A stretch of DNA of 64,000 nt. It comes from Xanthobacteraceae bacterium. Its GTDB lineage: Bacteria; Pseudomonadota; Alphaproteobacteria; Rhizobiales; Xanthobacteraceae. Location: positions 1-64,000 of the forward strand of contig JALHLQ010000017.1 in the NCBI GenBank assembly GCA_022844485.1. The letters are read 5' to 3'. The notes under the pieces are model-generated. The model did not search any database, was not told the origin of the DNA, and saw nothing but the letters and a program-made list of their open reading frames with translations. Both the position numbers and the translations under genes were made by a program. Below are positions 16,729 to 25,097 of this stretch, in pieces (position 1 is the first letter of the stretch; each line of letters starts with the position of its first letter).

Positions 16729-17694
16729 ATGAACAGACGACAGCTACTGGCGGCGTTGGCGGCTTCCACGCTCGTCGGCCGGACGGCCGAGGCGCAAACA
16801 TTTCCGACGCGGCCGATCCGCATCATCGTTCCCTTTCCGCCGGGGCAGGCGTCCGACGTGATTTCGCGCCTGCTCGGCGAACGCATTTCCGCCTCCATCG
16901 GCCAGCCGATCGTGGTCGAGAACCGTACCGGCGCCGGTGGCAATATCGGCACGGAAGCGGGCGCGCGCGCTCCGGCTGACGGCTACACGCTGACCATCGC
17001 GACGGCGGCGCTGCCGATTTCGAAGCTGACTTACAAGAAACTCTCGTTCGACCCGGTTGCGGATTTTGCCCCGGTCACCTTGATGACCATCACGCCCCTG
17101 ATGCTCGTCACGTCACCCAAGCTCGAGGTCGCCTCGGTGGCCGAGCTGGTTGCGCATGCGAAGAAAAATCCGGGCAAGGTGACGTTTGCGTCCAGCGGCG
17201 TCGGGACCAGCCACCAGCTTTCCGGCGAACTGTTCGCGACGCTGGCCGGGCTGCAGCTCGTGCACGTCCCCTATCGCGGGAGCTCACCGGCGCATATCGA
17301 CCTGATGGCCGGCACCGTCGACATCATGTTCGACAATATCGTCGCCGTCGGACCGCAAGTGCGCCAAGGCAACCTCAAGGCCCTCGCGGTCACGACGAAA
17401 ACGCGCGCGCCGTCCTTTCCCGACCTTCCGACGATGCAGGAGGCCGGTTTCCCGAGTTTCGAGGCCGTCGCATGGTTCGGCGTGCTCGCGCCGAAGGATA
17501 CGCCCGCGCCCGTCGTCGAACGCCTCAATGCGGAGTTCGTGAAAGCGCTTTCGGTGGATGCGGTGCGTACCAAGCTGAACGATCTTGGCGCGCAGGTCGT
17601 CGCCAGCCGGCCGGATGAATTCGGCAAATTCCTTGCTTCGGAAGTCAACAAGTGGAAACCGATCGTGGAGCGCGCCCAGATCTCGCTCGATTGA
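16729..17694 (+). CDS. Tripartite tricarboxylate transporter substrate-binding protein (TctC/Bug)
   Basis: 321 aa. Signal peptide MNRRQLLAALAASTLVGRTA then AEAQTFPTRPIRIIVPFPPG, the standard Bug-protein opening. VVENRTGAGGNIGTEAGA, VTFASSGVGTSHQLSGELF and HVPYRGSSPAHIDLMAGTVD are family landmarks of the carboxylate-binding cleft. GGGAG precedes the ATG. The membrane subunits TctA and TctB are not nearby, which is common for orphan Bug proteins. Follows the GntR gene by 39 nt, so likely co-transcribed. Confidence 0.9.
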   Translation: MNRRQLLAALAASTLVGRTAEAQTFPTRPIRIIVPFPPGQASDVISRLLGERISASIGQPIVVENRTGAGGNIGTEAGARAPADGYTLTIATAALPISKLTYKKLSFDPVADFAPVTLMTITPLMLVTSPKLEVASVAELVAHAKKNPGKVTFASSGVGTSHQLSGELFATLAGLQLVHVPYRGSSPAHIDLMAGTVDIMFDNIVAVGPQVRQGNLKALAVTTKTRAPSFPDLPTMQEAGFPSFEAVAWFGVLAPKDTPAPVVERLNAEFVKALSVDAVRTKLNDLGAQVVASRPDEFGKFLASEVNKWKPIVERAQISLD

Positions 17695-17708
17695 CGCCAT
17701 AAGGCGCA

Positions 17709-18506
17709 TCAGCCCGGTCCGGGAAACAGCTCGCCGGTGCGGCCGCTCAGCCAGTAGATGAGCAGGCCCACATATTCGTGGACCGCGGTGTCGACGCGGC
17801 GCAGTCCGCCCCCGAGCGAGTCGAAGGGTCGCAGGAGGTCCGAGCGGCCGCGCGTGCGCCAATCGACCGGATAGGCTTCGACCCTAAAACCGGCCCGGCG
17901 GAAGACGCCGACCGCGCGCGGCATGTGATGGGCGGAGGTCACGAGAAGCCATCGCTCGGTCGGCTGGGGGCGCGCGATCTCTTTCGAGAACTGCGCATTT
18001 TCATAGGTATCGCGCGACTGGTCCTCGCCCGCGAAACGGTTGCGCGGAATGCCGAAACTGTCGAAGAGGCGGGTTGCGAGCGTCGCCTCGGTTGTCCCGC
18101 GATAGACCAGCCGGCCCGAGCCGCCGGAAAAGACAATCCGCGCCTCGGGGAACCGCCGCGCAAGCTCGGCGACGGCCGTCACCCGCTCGGCTGCCTCGTT
18201 GAGCGAGACTTCGTTTCTGGCGGGCCCCACCAGCGTGTCGAAGGCGCCGCCGAGCACGACAATCCCGTCCGGCGAGCGGCCCTGGCCTTGCCAAGCCGGA
18301 AAGCGGTTCTCCAACGGCAGGATCAATGCGTTGCCGAGCGGCGACAGCCCGAGCACCGCCAGCAGGACGACGCTCGCCGCCATAAGCCGCGTGCCGATGC
18401 GCGCGTAGCGCGTCGGGACGAGAGCGACCCCGAGCACTCCCATCGCGATCGTCAGATTGGATGGCAGGGCGAAGAAGCCGAGGATCTTCGCCAGTACGAA
18501 GAACAT
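17709..18506 (-). CDS. YdcF/ElyC-like DUF218 membrane protein
   Basis: 265 aa. Two N-terminal membrane helices (about residues 5-25 and 37-57) precede a DUF218 domain: DGIVVLGGAFDT, ARIVFSGGSGRLVYRGTTEA, AGEDQSRDTYENAQ and WLLVTSAHHMPRAVGVFRRA. Related proteins affect envelope polysaccharide metabolism (ElyC, SanA), but the exact role is unknown. ATG 18506 is chosen because the longer frame lacks family features. Convergent with the TctC-like gene. Confidence 0.85.
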   Translation of the reverse strand: MFFVLAKILGFFALPSNLTIAMGVLGVALVPTRYARIGTRLMAASVVLLAVLGLSPLGNALILPLENRFPAWQGQGRSPDGIVVLGGAFDTLVGPARNEVSLNEAAERVTAVAELARRFPEARIVFSGGSGRLVYRGTTEATLATRLFDSFGIPRNRFAGEDQSRDTYENAQFSKEIARPQPTERWLLVTSAHHMPRAVGVFRRAGFRVEAYPVDWRTRGRSDLLRPFDSLGGGLRRVDTAVHEYVGLLIYWLSGRTGELFPGPG

Positions 18507-18534
18507 CGCCGGCCCCTCCCCCGAGCGCCGCGAA

Positions 18535-19239
18535 TCAACGGCCAGACTTCTCCTTGTTGTAGCGGGCCTTTGTGGCGTCATTCGGCGGGTAGAGGCCGGG
18601 AAGCGACGCCCCCTTCTCCACCTCGCTCACGACCCAGGCCTCGAAGCGTTCCTGCTCGAGCCCGGCCTTTGCCACGTCCTCCACAAGCGCTTGCGGGATG
18701 AGCGCCACCCCATCCCCGTCGGCGACGACCACATCGCCCGGAAACACCGCGACGCCGCCGCAGCCGACCGGCTCCTGCCAGCCGACGAAAGTGAGGCCCG
18801 CCACCGACGGCGGCGCGGCCGTGCCTGCCGACCAGACCGGGAGCCCGGTCGCAATGACGCCGACGCCGTCGCGCACGACGCCGTCCGTCACCAGTCCGGC
18901 CACGCCGCGCTTCTTCATGCGCGCGCAGAGGATATCGCCGAATATGCCGGCATGGGTGACGCCGCGCGCATCGGCGACCGCGATCACCCCCTCCGGCATC
19001 TCCTCGATCGCTCCGCGCGTCGAACGCGGCGAGGCCCAGCTCTCGGGCGTGGCCAGATCCTCGCGTGCGGGCACGAAGCGCAGCGTGAAAGCGGGACCGA
19101 CAATGCGCGCCGCCTCTCCGGCAAACGGCATCGGCCCACGCATCCAACCGGAGCGGATGCCCTTCTTCAAGAGCAGCGTGGTGACGGTCCCAGTCGAAAT
19201 ATTCTCGAGCGCGCGGCGAAGGTCGGAAGACAAGGTCAT
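18535..19239 (-). CDS. RraA-like / 4-hydroxy-4-methyl-2-oxoglutarate aldolase-type protein
   Basis: 234 aa. Core RraA-like motifs: GPAFTLRFVPAREDLA, VIAVADARGVTHAGIFGDIL, GVAGLVTDGVVRDG (the catalytic Arg-Asp) and VFPGDVVVADGDGVALIPQA. Such proteins are either metal-dependent pyruvate aldolases/oxaloacetate decarboxylases or RNase E inhibitors; in this group the enzyme role is likelier. Its 3' end follows the YdcF gene start by 28 nt, so the two may be co-transcribed. Confidence 0.85.
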   Translation of the reverse strand: MTLSSDLRRALENISTGTVTTLLLKKGIRSGWMRGPMPFAGEAARIVGPAFTLRFVPAREDLATPESWASPRSTRGAIEEMPEGVIAVADARGVTHAGIFGDILCARMKKRGVAGLVTDGVVRDGVGVIATGLPVWSAGTAAPPSVAGLTFVGWQEPVGCGGVAVFPGDVVVADGDGVALIPQALVEDVAKAGLEQERFEAWVVSEVEKGASLPGLYPPNDATKARYNKEKSGR

Positions 19240-19346
19240 GGCGTCTCTGAGGTCTGCGAGGAGGGACCGCAAACATAGCGGCCGGTGCGCCCGGAAGCGA
19301 GCGGCTTGTCAGCCGTTTGACGCTGCAACGGGGTGATTTGGCTGGG

Positions 19347-20165
19347 CTAATCCCAGCGCGGCGCCCAGGCCACGTCCAGGAGACGGCCGGAGGCGTGCGC
19401 CAATCCGCGGATTTCGTCCATCTCCTTTGCCGTCAGCTCGAAATCGAAGATGGCCATGTTCTCCGAAAGCCGCTCCACGCGCGAGGTGCGCGGGATGACT
19501 ACGAAGCCCTGCTGCACGAGATAGCGCAGCGAGACCTGGCTGGCCGTTTTTCCGTGACCACGCCCGATCCGGGCGAGCACCTCGTCGCTGCCCGCGCGCC
19601 CGCGCGCGATCGGGCAGTAGGCGGTGATCGAAATGCCGTGGCGCTTGCAGGCCGCGATCACCTTCGACTGGTCGAGATAGGGGTGGAGCTCGATCTGGTT
19701 GGTGACGATGGGCTCGGTCGAGAACTGGACGGCCGCCTCGATCAGCGCCACCGTGAAATTGGAGACGCCGATGTGGCGCGTGTAGCCCTCCTGCTTGACC
19801 CTGCAAAGGGCGCCCAGCGTTTCGGATAGTGGAATCTGCGGGTTCGGCCAATGCAGGAGCAGGAGATCGACGTCCGTCAGGCGAAGCTTGACCAGGCTCT
19901 CTTTCACCGAGCGCTGCAGATCGTTCGGCGCAAAATGCGCCATCCAGACTTTCGTGGTGACGAAAACCTCCGATCGCTTGATCCCGGAGGCGCGAATCCC
20001 CTCGCCGACATCGCGCTCGTTCTCATAAATCTGCGCGGTGTCGATGTGCCGATAGCCCAGGCGCAGGGCCTGCTCGACAAGGCGCGCGCATTGCCGGCCG
20101 CGAAGCTCCCAGGTCCCCAAACCCAGAAGCGGGATGCGTGCGCCGTGAGCCTCGATGGTCTGCAT
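19347..20165 (-). CDS. Aldo/keto reductase
   Basis: 272 aa (beta/alpha)8 NADPH-dependent reductase of carbonyls. The catalytic tetrad is visible: D in YRHIDTAQIYENE, Y in the same motif, K in VFVTTKVW and H in DLLLLHWP. The phosphate-binding end is VVIPRTSRVERLSENM. ATG 20165 starts the family-like MQTIEAHGARIPLLGLGTWE; the open frame upstream is unrelated. Substrate unknown. Confidence 0.92.
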   Translation of the reverse strand: MQTIEAHGARIPLLGLGTWELRGRQCARLVEQALRLGYRHIDTAQIYENERDVGEGIRASGIKRSEVFVTTKVWMAHFAPNDLQRSVKESLVKLRLTDVDLLLLHWPNPQIPLSETLGALCRVKQEGYTRHIGVSNFTVALIEAAVQFSTEPIVTNQIELHPYLDQSKVIAACKRHGISITAYCPIARGRAGSDEVLARIGRGHGKTASQVSLRYLVQQGFVVIPRTSRVERLSENMAIFDFELTAKEMDEIRGLAHASGRLLDVAWAPRWD

Positions 20166-20389
20166 GATGCTGCCTCGCTTTGAGTCGGCGACCGCCCCGA
20201 GATTACCCGGAAATAGCGGCCAAGCGCAGGTCTGTGTTCGCCGGCTCGTTTCCTTGAGGTCGGGCAGCGCCTGCGCATAGCGCCATTCAAGACCATGCGA
20301 AAGCGCTGCGTGGAAATGCCACAAAGCGCGCTAAAATTGCCGGCAGCCGGCCGCGGCATTTGATAGGCCGGCGTTGTCGGGAGGACTTT

Positions 20390-21712
20390 ATGAAACGCTT
20401 GATGACGAGCGCCGCCTTTGCGGCCGCGCTCTTGCTTGCTGCGCCGGGTGCCCATGCCGATGTCCGTCTGCCGCTGCCGCAAGTCGCGGCCGATCAGGCC
20501 GGCATGTCGCCCAAGAAGCTCGAGCGAATCCGCGAGGTGCTGAAAGAGGAGGTGGATAAGGGCAACCTGCCCGGCACGGTCGTCATGGTCGCCCGCAAGG
20601 GGAAGATCGTCTATGCCGACGCGTTCGGCATGCAGGACGCCGATGCGAAGAAGCCGATGTCGGTCGACTCGGTGTTTCGCATCTATTCGATGACGAAGCC
20701 GCTCGTGTCGGTCGCGGCCATGATGCTGGTCGAAGACGGCAAGATGCAGCTGACCGACCCGGTCTCGAAATTCCTGCCGTCGTTCAAGGGCCAGCAGGTG
20801 AGCGTGGCGCGGGCCGACGGCCAGTTCGCGCGCATCACCTATGTCACGGTGCCAGCGGACCGGGAAGCGACGGTCCAGGACCTGCTGCGGCACACGGCGG
20901 GCCTCGCTTACGGCGAGATCACGCAGAATGCGCCGGTGAAGGCGGCCTACACCCAGGCCGGACTCTATAAGCCCGGCCTGCGCGACTACGATGCACGCGA
21001 TCTGACCCCTGCCGAATTCAGCGAACGCCTCGGCAAGGCGCCGCTCGCGCATCATCCGGGCACGACCTGGGAGTATAGTCTGGCGAGCGACACGCTCGGG
21101 CGCGTGGTGGAGGCGGCGTCGGGCAAGCGGCTCGGCGAGTTCCTCGACGAGCGCCTGTTCAAGCCGCTGAAGATGAACGACACGAGCTTCGTGCTGCCGC
21201 AGGACAAGGCCGGCCGTCTTGCCCAGCCGTTTGCGGTCGACAAGCCGAGCGGACAGAAGATCACCGTGATCGACGTGATGCAGACCCCGGGCAACGATTC
21301 CGGCGGCGCCGGCGCGGTCTCGACCGCCGCCGACTACATGCGCTTTGCGCAGATGATGTTGAACGGCGGCCAGCTCGACGGCGTGCGCGTGCTCTCACGC
21401 GCGACGGTCGCGCTGATGACCTCCGATCATCTCGGCACCCGCATCTCGGCGCCGACGACGCCGGGCGAGCTTCTGCTCGGCGTGCCGGGCTATACGTTCG
21501 GCCTCGGCTTCGCCGTCCGGCAGGGACCGGGCGTGGCCGGCGTGCACGGCTCGCAGGGCGAGTTCATGTGGGCGGGCTATGCCGGCACCTACTTCTGGGT
21601 CGATCCGAAGGAGGAGATTGCTGCCGTGTTCATGAGCCAGGCGCCGAGCCCGATCCGCGCCTATTACCGCCGGATGACCAAGGGGCTCGTCTATCAAGCG
21701 CTGGTGGATTGA
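20390..21712 (+). CDS. Exported serine hydrolase, class C beta-lactamase fold (EstB-like)
   Basis: 440 aa. Signal peptide MKRLMTSAAFAAALLLAAPG (cleavage near AHA). IYSMTKPLVSVAAMMLVEDG holds the S-x-x-K catalytic motif; WEYSLASDTLGRVVE supplies the Tyr motif and VHGSQGEFMWAGYAGTYFW replaces the usual K/H-x-G. These features point to an esterase or peptidase of the EstB type rather than a true beta-lactamase. GGGAGGA precedes ATG 20390. Stands alone. Confidence 0.88.
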   Translation: MKRLMTSAAFAAALLLAAPGAHADVRLPLPQVAADQAGMSPKKLERIREVLKEEVDKGNLPGTVVMVARKGKIVYADAFGMQDADAKKPMSVDSVFRIYSMTKPLVSVAAMMLVEDGKMQLTDPVSKFLPSFKGQQVSVARADGQFARITYVTVPADREATVQDLLRHTAGLAYGEITQNAPVKAAYTQAGLYKPGLRDYDARDLTPAEFSERLGKAPLAHHPGTTWEYSLASDTLGRVVEAASGKRLGEFLDERLFKPLKMNDTSFVLPQDKAGRLAQPFAVDKPSGQKITVIDVMQTPGNDSGGAGAVSTAADYMRFAQMMLNGGQLDGVRVLSRATVALMTSDHLGTRISAPTTPGELLLGVPGYTFGLGFAVRQGPGVAGVHGSQGEFMWAGYAGTYFWVDPKEEIAAVFMSQAPSPIRAYYRRMTKGLVYQALVD

Positions 21713-21779
21713 GCGCAGAGAGTGACTGACAAGCTGCACGCCCCGGCCGGACGCTCCGGCCGGGCACCATGTTGCCATG

Positions 21780-22148
21780 TCAGGAGGGCTTTTTCTCCAG
21801 AACGGAGAAGGCGAGTTCGGGCGCTTCGTTGATCACTCTGAGCAGCGCGCGCGCGGGACCGCGGGGCGAGCGTTTCCCCTGCTCCCAATTCCTTACGGTT
21901 TCGACCGGAACACCGATCCGGCGCGCAAATTCCGATTGGGTCAGCTTCGTGCGCGCGCGGACACGACGAGCATAAGCGGCAGCATCCGCCCTTGCGTTGC
22001 GGTCATCCGCCGCTTTATGTCGGCCGATATCCTTCTCGCTCGCCGCATCGACGCGGCTCCAATCAACTTTGTGTTTGATGACGCGCTCGCGACCGCGCGC
22101 CGTCAGAAGTACGACTTTTCGACCTCGCTTAAGCCTAGCCTGCGCCAT
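21780..22148 (-). CDS. XRE-type antitoxin (BrnA-like N-terminus), probably orphan
   Basis: 122 aa. The N-terminal half (HKVDWSRVDAASEKDIGRHK) resembles the region before the DNA-binding domain in BrnA-type antitoxins; the C-terminal half is a helix-turn-helix: RTKLTQSEFARRIGVPVETV, RNWEQGKRSPRGPARALLRV. It starts inside the 3' end of a BrnT-like toxin remnant, the usual overlap of a toxin-antitoxin operon. With the toxin broken it is either an orphan or a stand-alone repressor. Confidence 0.75.
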   Translation of the reverse strand: MAQARLKRGRKVVLLTARGRERVIKHKVDWSRVDAASEKDIGRHKAADDRNARADAAAYARRVRARTKLTQSEFARRIGVPVETVRNWEQGKRSPRGPARALLRVINEAPELAFSVLEKKPS

Positions 22149-22240
22149 ATTGCCGAACCTCTCGCTTGTTCGCCTTGCGTGCGGAGATGATGCGATACAC
22201 TCCGCGGCGCACCGTAAAGACGACGACAAGTGGGTCAATG
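22135..22240 (-). pseudogene. BrnT-like toxin, C-terminal remnant
   Basis: The frame ending TAG at 22135 reads DPLVVVFTVRRGVYRIISAR then KANKREVRQYGAG, the C-terminal third of BrnT RNase toxins (VVVFT and RIISARKANKRE are typical). The upstream two thirds are absent. At the break a 16-nt direct repeat (AGTGGGTCAATGGCT plus one base) occurs twice in tandem near 22229-22258, so the deletion point carries a duplication. Confidence 0.6.
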
Positions 22241-22331
22241 GCTTAGTGGGTCAATGGCTGATCTGCTCGATAGCCCGAATTGAGCATCAGTGAATCAGGG
22301 CTTCCCGGCTGTCGCGCTCGCTGCAGTCGGG

Positions 22332-22754
22332 CTACGACGCTGACCCAAAACTCCGTGCGCGTTCCGCCACGTCGGAGGGCAGCGAGCAGGCGCGGCGGGC
22401 GACGGTATCAAGATGCACGCCGGTGATCGTCGTACTCGCTGCCACGGCCTTCGTCTCGTCATTGATCAGGTCGTGGGAAAAGTGGATCGACTTGTCCCTC
22501 ACCTCCAGCACGGCGGAGCGAATCGAGACAACGTCGCCCGCCAGCAGTTCCTTCTTGTACTGGATGTGCTGGTCGACAGCCGCCATGCCGCGGGCGTTCT
22601 GGCGCAGGAGGGACGGCGTGAGCCCGAGAGCAAAAAAGAGCTGCCAGGTGGCTTCGTCGAACTTGCCCATGTACCACATGACGTTCATGTGCCCGACATG
22701 GTCGCACTGCCAGGGATAGACCACGCCACGGTAGGTCAAGACTCCTTCGCTCAT
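22332..22754 (-). CDS. Acyl-CoA thioesterase (4-hydroxybenzoyl-CoA thioesterase family)
   Basis: 140 aa hotdog protein. WQCDHVGHMNVMWYMGKFDE has the catalytic Asp of the 4HBT family (D-H-x-G-H-x-N), followed by the long helix and IQYKKELLAGDVVSIRSAVL. It follows isovaleryl-CoA dehydrogenase by 50 nt on the same strand, suggesting it handles short branched acyl-CoA; inferred. Confidence 0.87.
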   Translation of the reverse strand: MSEGVLTYRGVVYPWQCDHVGHMNVMWYMGKFDEATWQLFFALGLTPSLLRQNARGMAAVDQHIQYKKELLAGDVVSIRSAVLEVRDKSIHFSHDLINDETKAVAASTTITGVHLDTVARRACSLPSDVAERARSFGSAS

Positions 22755-22804
22755 GTCGACACTCCCTGTGCGGTCCCCATACGCGCGCCAGCGCTGCGCG
22801 CCGG

Positions 22805-23977
22805 CTACTTGGTCTTTTCGAACAGCTCGCGGCCGATGAGCATGCGGCGGATTTCGCTGGTTCCGGCGCCGATCTCGTAGAGCTTGGCGTCGCGCAGCAG
22901 CCGCCCGGTCGGATAGTCGTTGATGTAGCCGTTGCCGCCGAGACACTGGATCGCTTCGAGCGCCATCCAGGTCGCCTTTTCCGAGGCGAACAGAATGGCG
23001 CCGGCGGCGTCCTCGCGCGTGGTCTCGCCGCGATCGCAGGCGCGGGCAACGGCGTACACATAGGCTTTCGCGGCGTTCATCGTGACATACATGTCGGCGA
23101 TCTTCGCCTGCATGATCTGGAACGAACCGATCGGCTGGCCGAACTGCTTGCGTTCGTGCACGTAGGGCCCCACCACGTCCATGCAGGCCTGCATGATGCC
23201 GAGCGAGCCGGCGGCCAGCACCGCGCGCTCGTAATCGAGGCCGGACATCAAGACCTTTGCGCCCTCGTTCACTTGGCCGAGCACGTTTTCTTCCGGCACT
23301 TCGCAATCGTCCATCACGAGCTCGCTGGTGTCGGAGCCGCGCATGCCGAGCTTGTCGAGTTTTTGCGCGGTGGAGAACCCTTTGAACGTGTTCTCGATGA
23401 TGAAGGCCGTGATGCCGCGCGGACCGGCATTCGGGTCGGTCTTCGCATAAACGATCAAGGTCTCGGCAACCGGGCCGTTGGTGATCCACATCTTCGTGCC
23501 GTTGAGGATGTAGCGGTCGCCCTTCTTGTCGGCGCGCGCGCGCATGGAGACCACGTCGGAGCCGGCGCCCGGCTCCGACATCGCCAGCGCGCCGACGTGT
23601 TCGCCGGAAATCAATTTCGGCAGGTACTTGCGCTTTTGCGCATCGTTGCCGTTGCGGCGAAGCTGATTGACGCAGAGGTTCGAATGCGCGCCATAGGACA
23701 GGCCCACCGAGGCGGAAGCGCGCGAGATTTCCTCCATCGCGACGCAATGCTCGAGATAGCCAAGACCCGCGCCGCCATAGTCCTCCTCGACCGTGATGCC
23801 GAGAAGGCCGAGATTTCCGAGCTCGGGCCACAGGTCGCGCGGAAACTGGTTGGCGCGGTCGATCTCCTCGGCGCGCGGCGCGATGCGGTCACTGGCGAAA
23901 CTTGCGACCGTGTGGCGCAGCATGTCGACCTCTTCGCCGAGACCGAAATTCAACCCCGCCCATGCATTCGCAAGCAT
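22805..23977 (-). CDS. ivd: Isovaleryl-CoA dehydrogenase
   Basis: 390 aa FAD acyl-CoA dehydrogenase converting isovaleryl-CoA to 3-methylcrotonyl-CoA in leucine breakdown. Family landmarks: [53 protein letters not shown] and [33 protein letters not shown] carries the catalytic Glu at the IVD-specific position, which separates it from short-chain acyl-CoA dehydrogenases. Probably an operon with the thioesterase downstream and the PaaI-like gene upstream (11 nt). Likely controlled by the divergent TetR protein. Confidence 0.93.
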   Translation of the reverse strand: MLANAWAGLNFGLGEEVDMLRHTVASFASDRIAPRAEEIDRANQFPRDLWPELGNLGLLGITVEEDYGGAGLGYLEHCVAMEEISRASASVGLSYGAHSNLCVNQLRRNGNDAQKRKYLPKLISGEHVGALAMSEPGAGSDVVSMRARADKKGDRYILNGTKMWITNGPVAETLIVYAKTDPNAGPRGITAFIIENTFKGFSTAQKLDKLGMRGSDTSELVMDDCEVPEENVLGQVNEGAKVLMSGLDYERAVLAAGSLGIMQACMDVVGPYVHERKQFGQPIGSFQIMQAKIADMYVTMNAAKAYVYAVARACDRGETTREDAAGAILFASEKATWMALEAIQCLGGNGYINDYPTGRLLRDAKLYEIGAGTSEIRRMLIGRELFEKTK

Positions 23978-23988
23978 GGTCTTTCTCC

Positions 23989-24441
23989 TCAGGCCTTCGT
24001 CTTTTCCGGCGACCCTTGCAGGCCCATCATGGTCGCGAGCATCCGCGCGACCATCTTCTCTTCACCGTCAGCGATCGCAACGACATCGCACTCGGTTGTC
24101 GTCAGCGCCCTGCCCGCGCGAATGACCAGGCCGCGGGCAAGGAAGCGCTCGCCGGCCGCCGGGGCCATCAGGTTGATCTTGAACTCGACGGTGAGCACGG
24201 CGGCGCCCGCCGGCATCAGACTGAAAGCCGCGTAGCCGGCGGCGGAATCCGCGATGGCAGAGGTGACCCCCGCATGCAAGAACCCGTTCTGTTGGCACAA
24301 GTCGGCGCGAAACGGCAGGCTCAAGGTGCAGCGCCCCGGCGCAAGCGCGGCGATCTCCGCCCCGATCAGGCGCATGAAGGATTGTTGCGCAAAGCTCTCG
24401 CGCACGCGCCGCTCCCATTGCGGATCAGCGGGGACTTTCAT
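23989..24441 (-). CDS. PaaI-type thioesterase (hotdog fold)
   Basis: 150 aa. [20 protein letters not shown] is the PaaI signature (H-G-G-x3-A-like), followed by [20 protein letters not shown] and a C-terminal strand. Probably hydrolyses acyl-CoA. First gene of the likely ivd operon; its start faces the TetR gene across a perfect palindrome. Confidence 0.87.
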   Translation of the reverse strand: MKVPADPQWERRVRESFAQQSFMRLIGAEIAALAPGRCTLSLPFRADLCQQNGFLHAGVTSAIADSAAGYAAFSLMPAGAAVLTVEFKINLMAPAAGERFLARGLVIRAGRALTTTECDVVAIADGEEKMVARMLATMMGLQGSPEKTKA

Positions 24442-24466
24442 CGGGCAGTCAATTCCATCCCATTGA

Positions 24467-24482
24467 CATACGGTACCGTATG
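24467..24482. promoter_or_regulatory. TetR operator palindrome
   Basis: CATACGGTACCGTATG is a perfect 16-bp palindrome; it extends to TTGAC and GTCAA on the two sides with a one-base offset. It lies between the divergent PaaI-like and TetR genes, 25 and 32 nt from their starts, and so is the likely autoregulatory site. Confidence 0.7.
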
Positions 24483-24514
24483 GTCAAGAGTTTGGCTTGT
24501 CAACGGGAGGATCG

Positions 24515-25087
24515 ATGGCGCGCGCGCGGGCAAGAGCTGAACCGGAGCGGAGCAACAGGCTCGACGGCTCGGCCTGGATCGCTGCCGCGCTCGATGCACT
24601 GGCCGACGGCGGAATCGATGCCGTGCGCGTCGAGCCCCTGGCCAAGGCGCTGGGCGTCACCAAAGGCAGCTTCTACTGGCATTTCGCGGATCGGCGTACG
24701 CTGATCGACGCCATGCTTGCGGAGTGGCGCGACGGCCGCATTGTCGCGATCAGGACGCAGGCCGCGGGCTCGCACCCGCCCCAGGAGATCCTGCGGCGTC
24801 TCGCGCATCTCTACACGCAGCGGTCAAATCTGCACGGCCTCGCCATCGAGCTTGCGGTCCGCTCTTTCGCGCGGCGCGACCATGGGGCGGCCGCCGCCAT
24901 CGCGCGCGTGGATGCCGAGAGGCTGGCGCGGGTCGGCGGGCTGTTCCGGGCGCTTGGATGGCCGGACGCGCAGGCGCGCGCAGTGCTGTTCTACAGCTAC
25001 CTGTTCGGCCAGGCGCTGCTCGATCGCCGCACCGCAACGACGGCGATGCGCAAGAGCGCAGTCGAGTCGCTGCTGGCCCCGCCTTGA
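24515..25087 (+). CDS. TetR-family transcriptional regulator
   Basis: 190 aa. The N-terminal helix-turn-helix reads GGIDAVRVEPLAKALGVTKG and SFYWHFADRRTLIDAMLAEW, the TetR signature; the C-terminal ligand domain is variable. ATG 24515 follows GGGAGGATCG. Likely represses itself and the ivd/thioesterase operon from the palindrome at 24467-24482, releasing on an acyl-CoA or related ligand (inference). Ends 10 nt before the convergent mgtE. Confidence 0.9.
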   Translation: MARARARAEPERSNRLDGSAWIAAALDALADGGIDAVRVEPLAKALGVTKGSFYWHFADRRTLIDAMLAEWRDGRIVAIRTQAAGSHPPQEILRRLAHLYTQRSNLHGLAIELAVRSFARRDHGAAAAIARVDAERLARVGGLFRALGWPDAQARAVLFYSYLFGQALLDRRTATTAMRKSAVESLLAPP

Positions 25088-25097
25088 CGGCGCCCGC

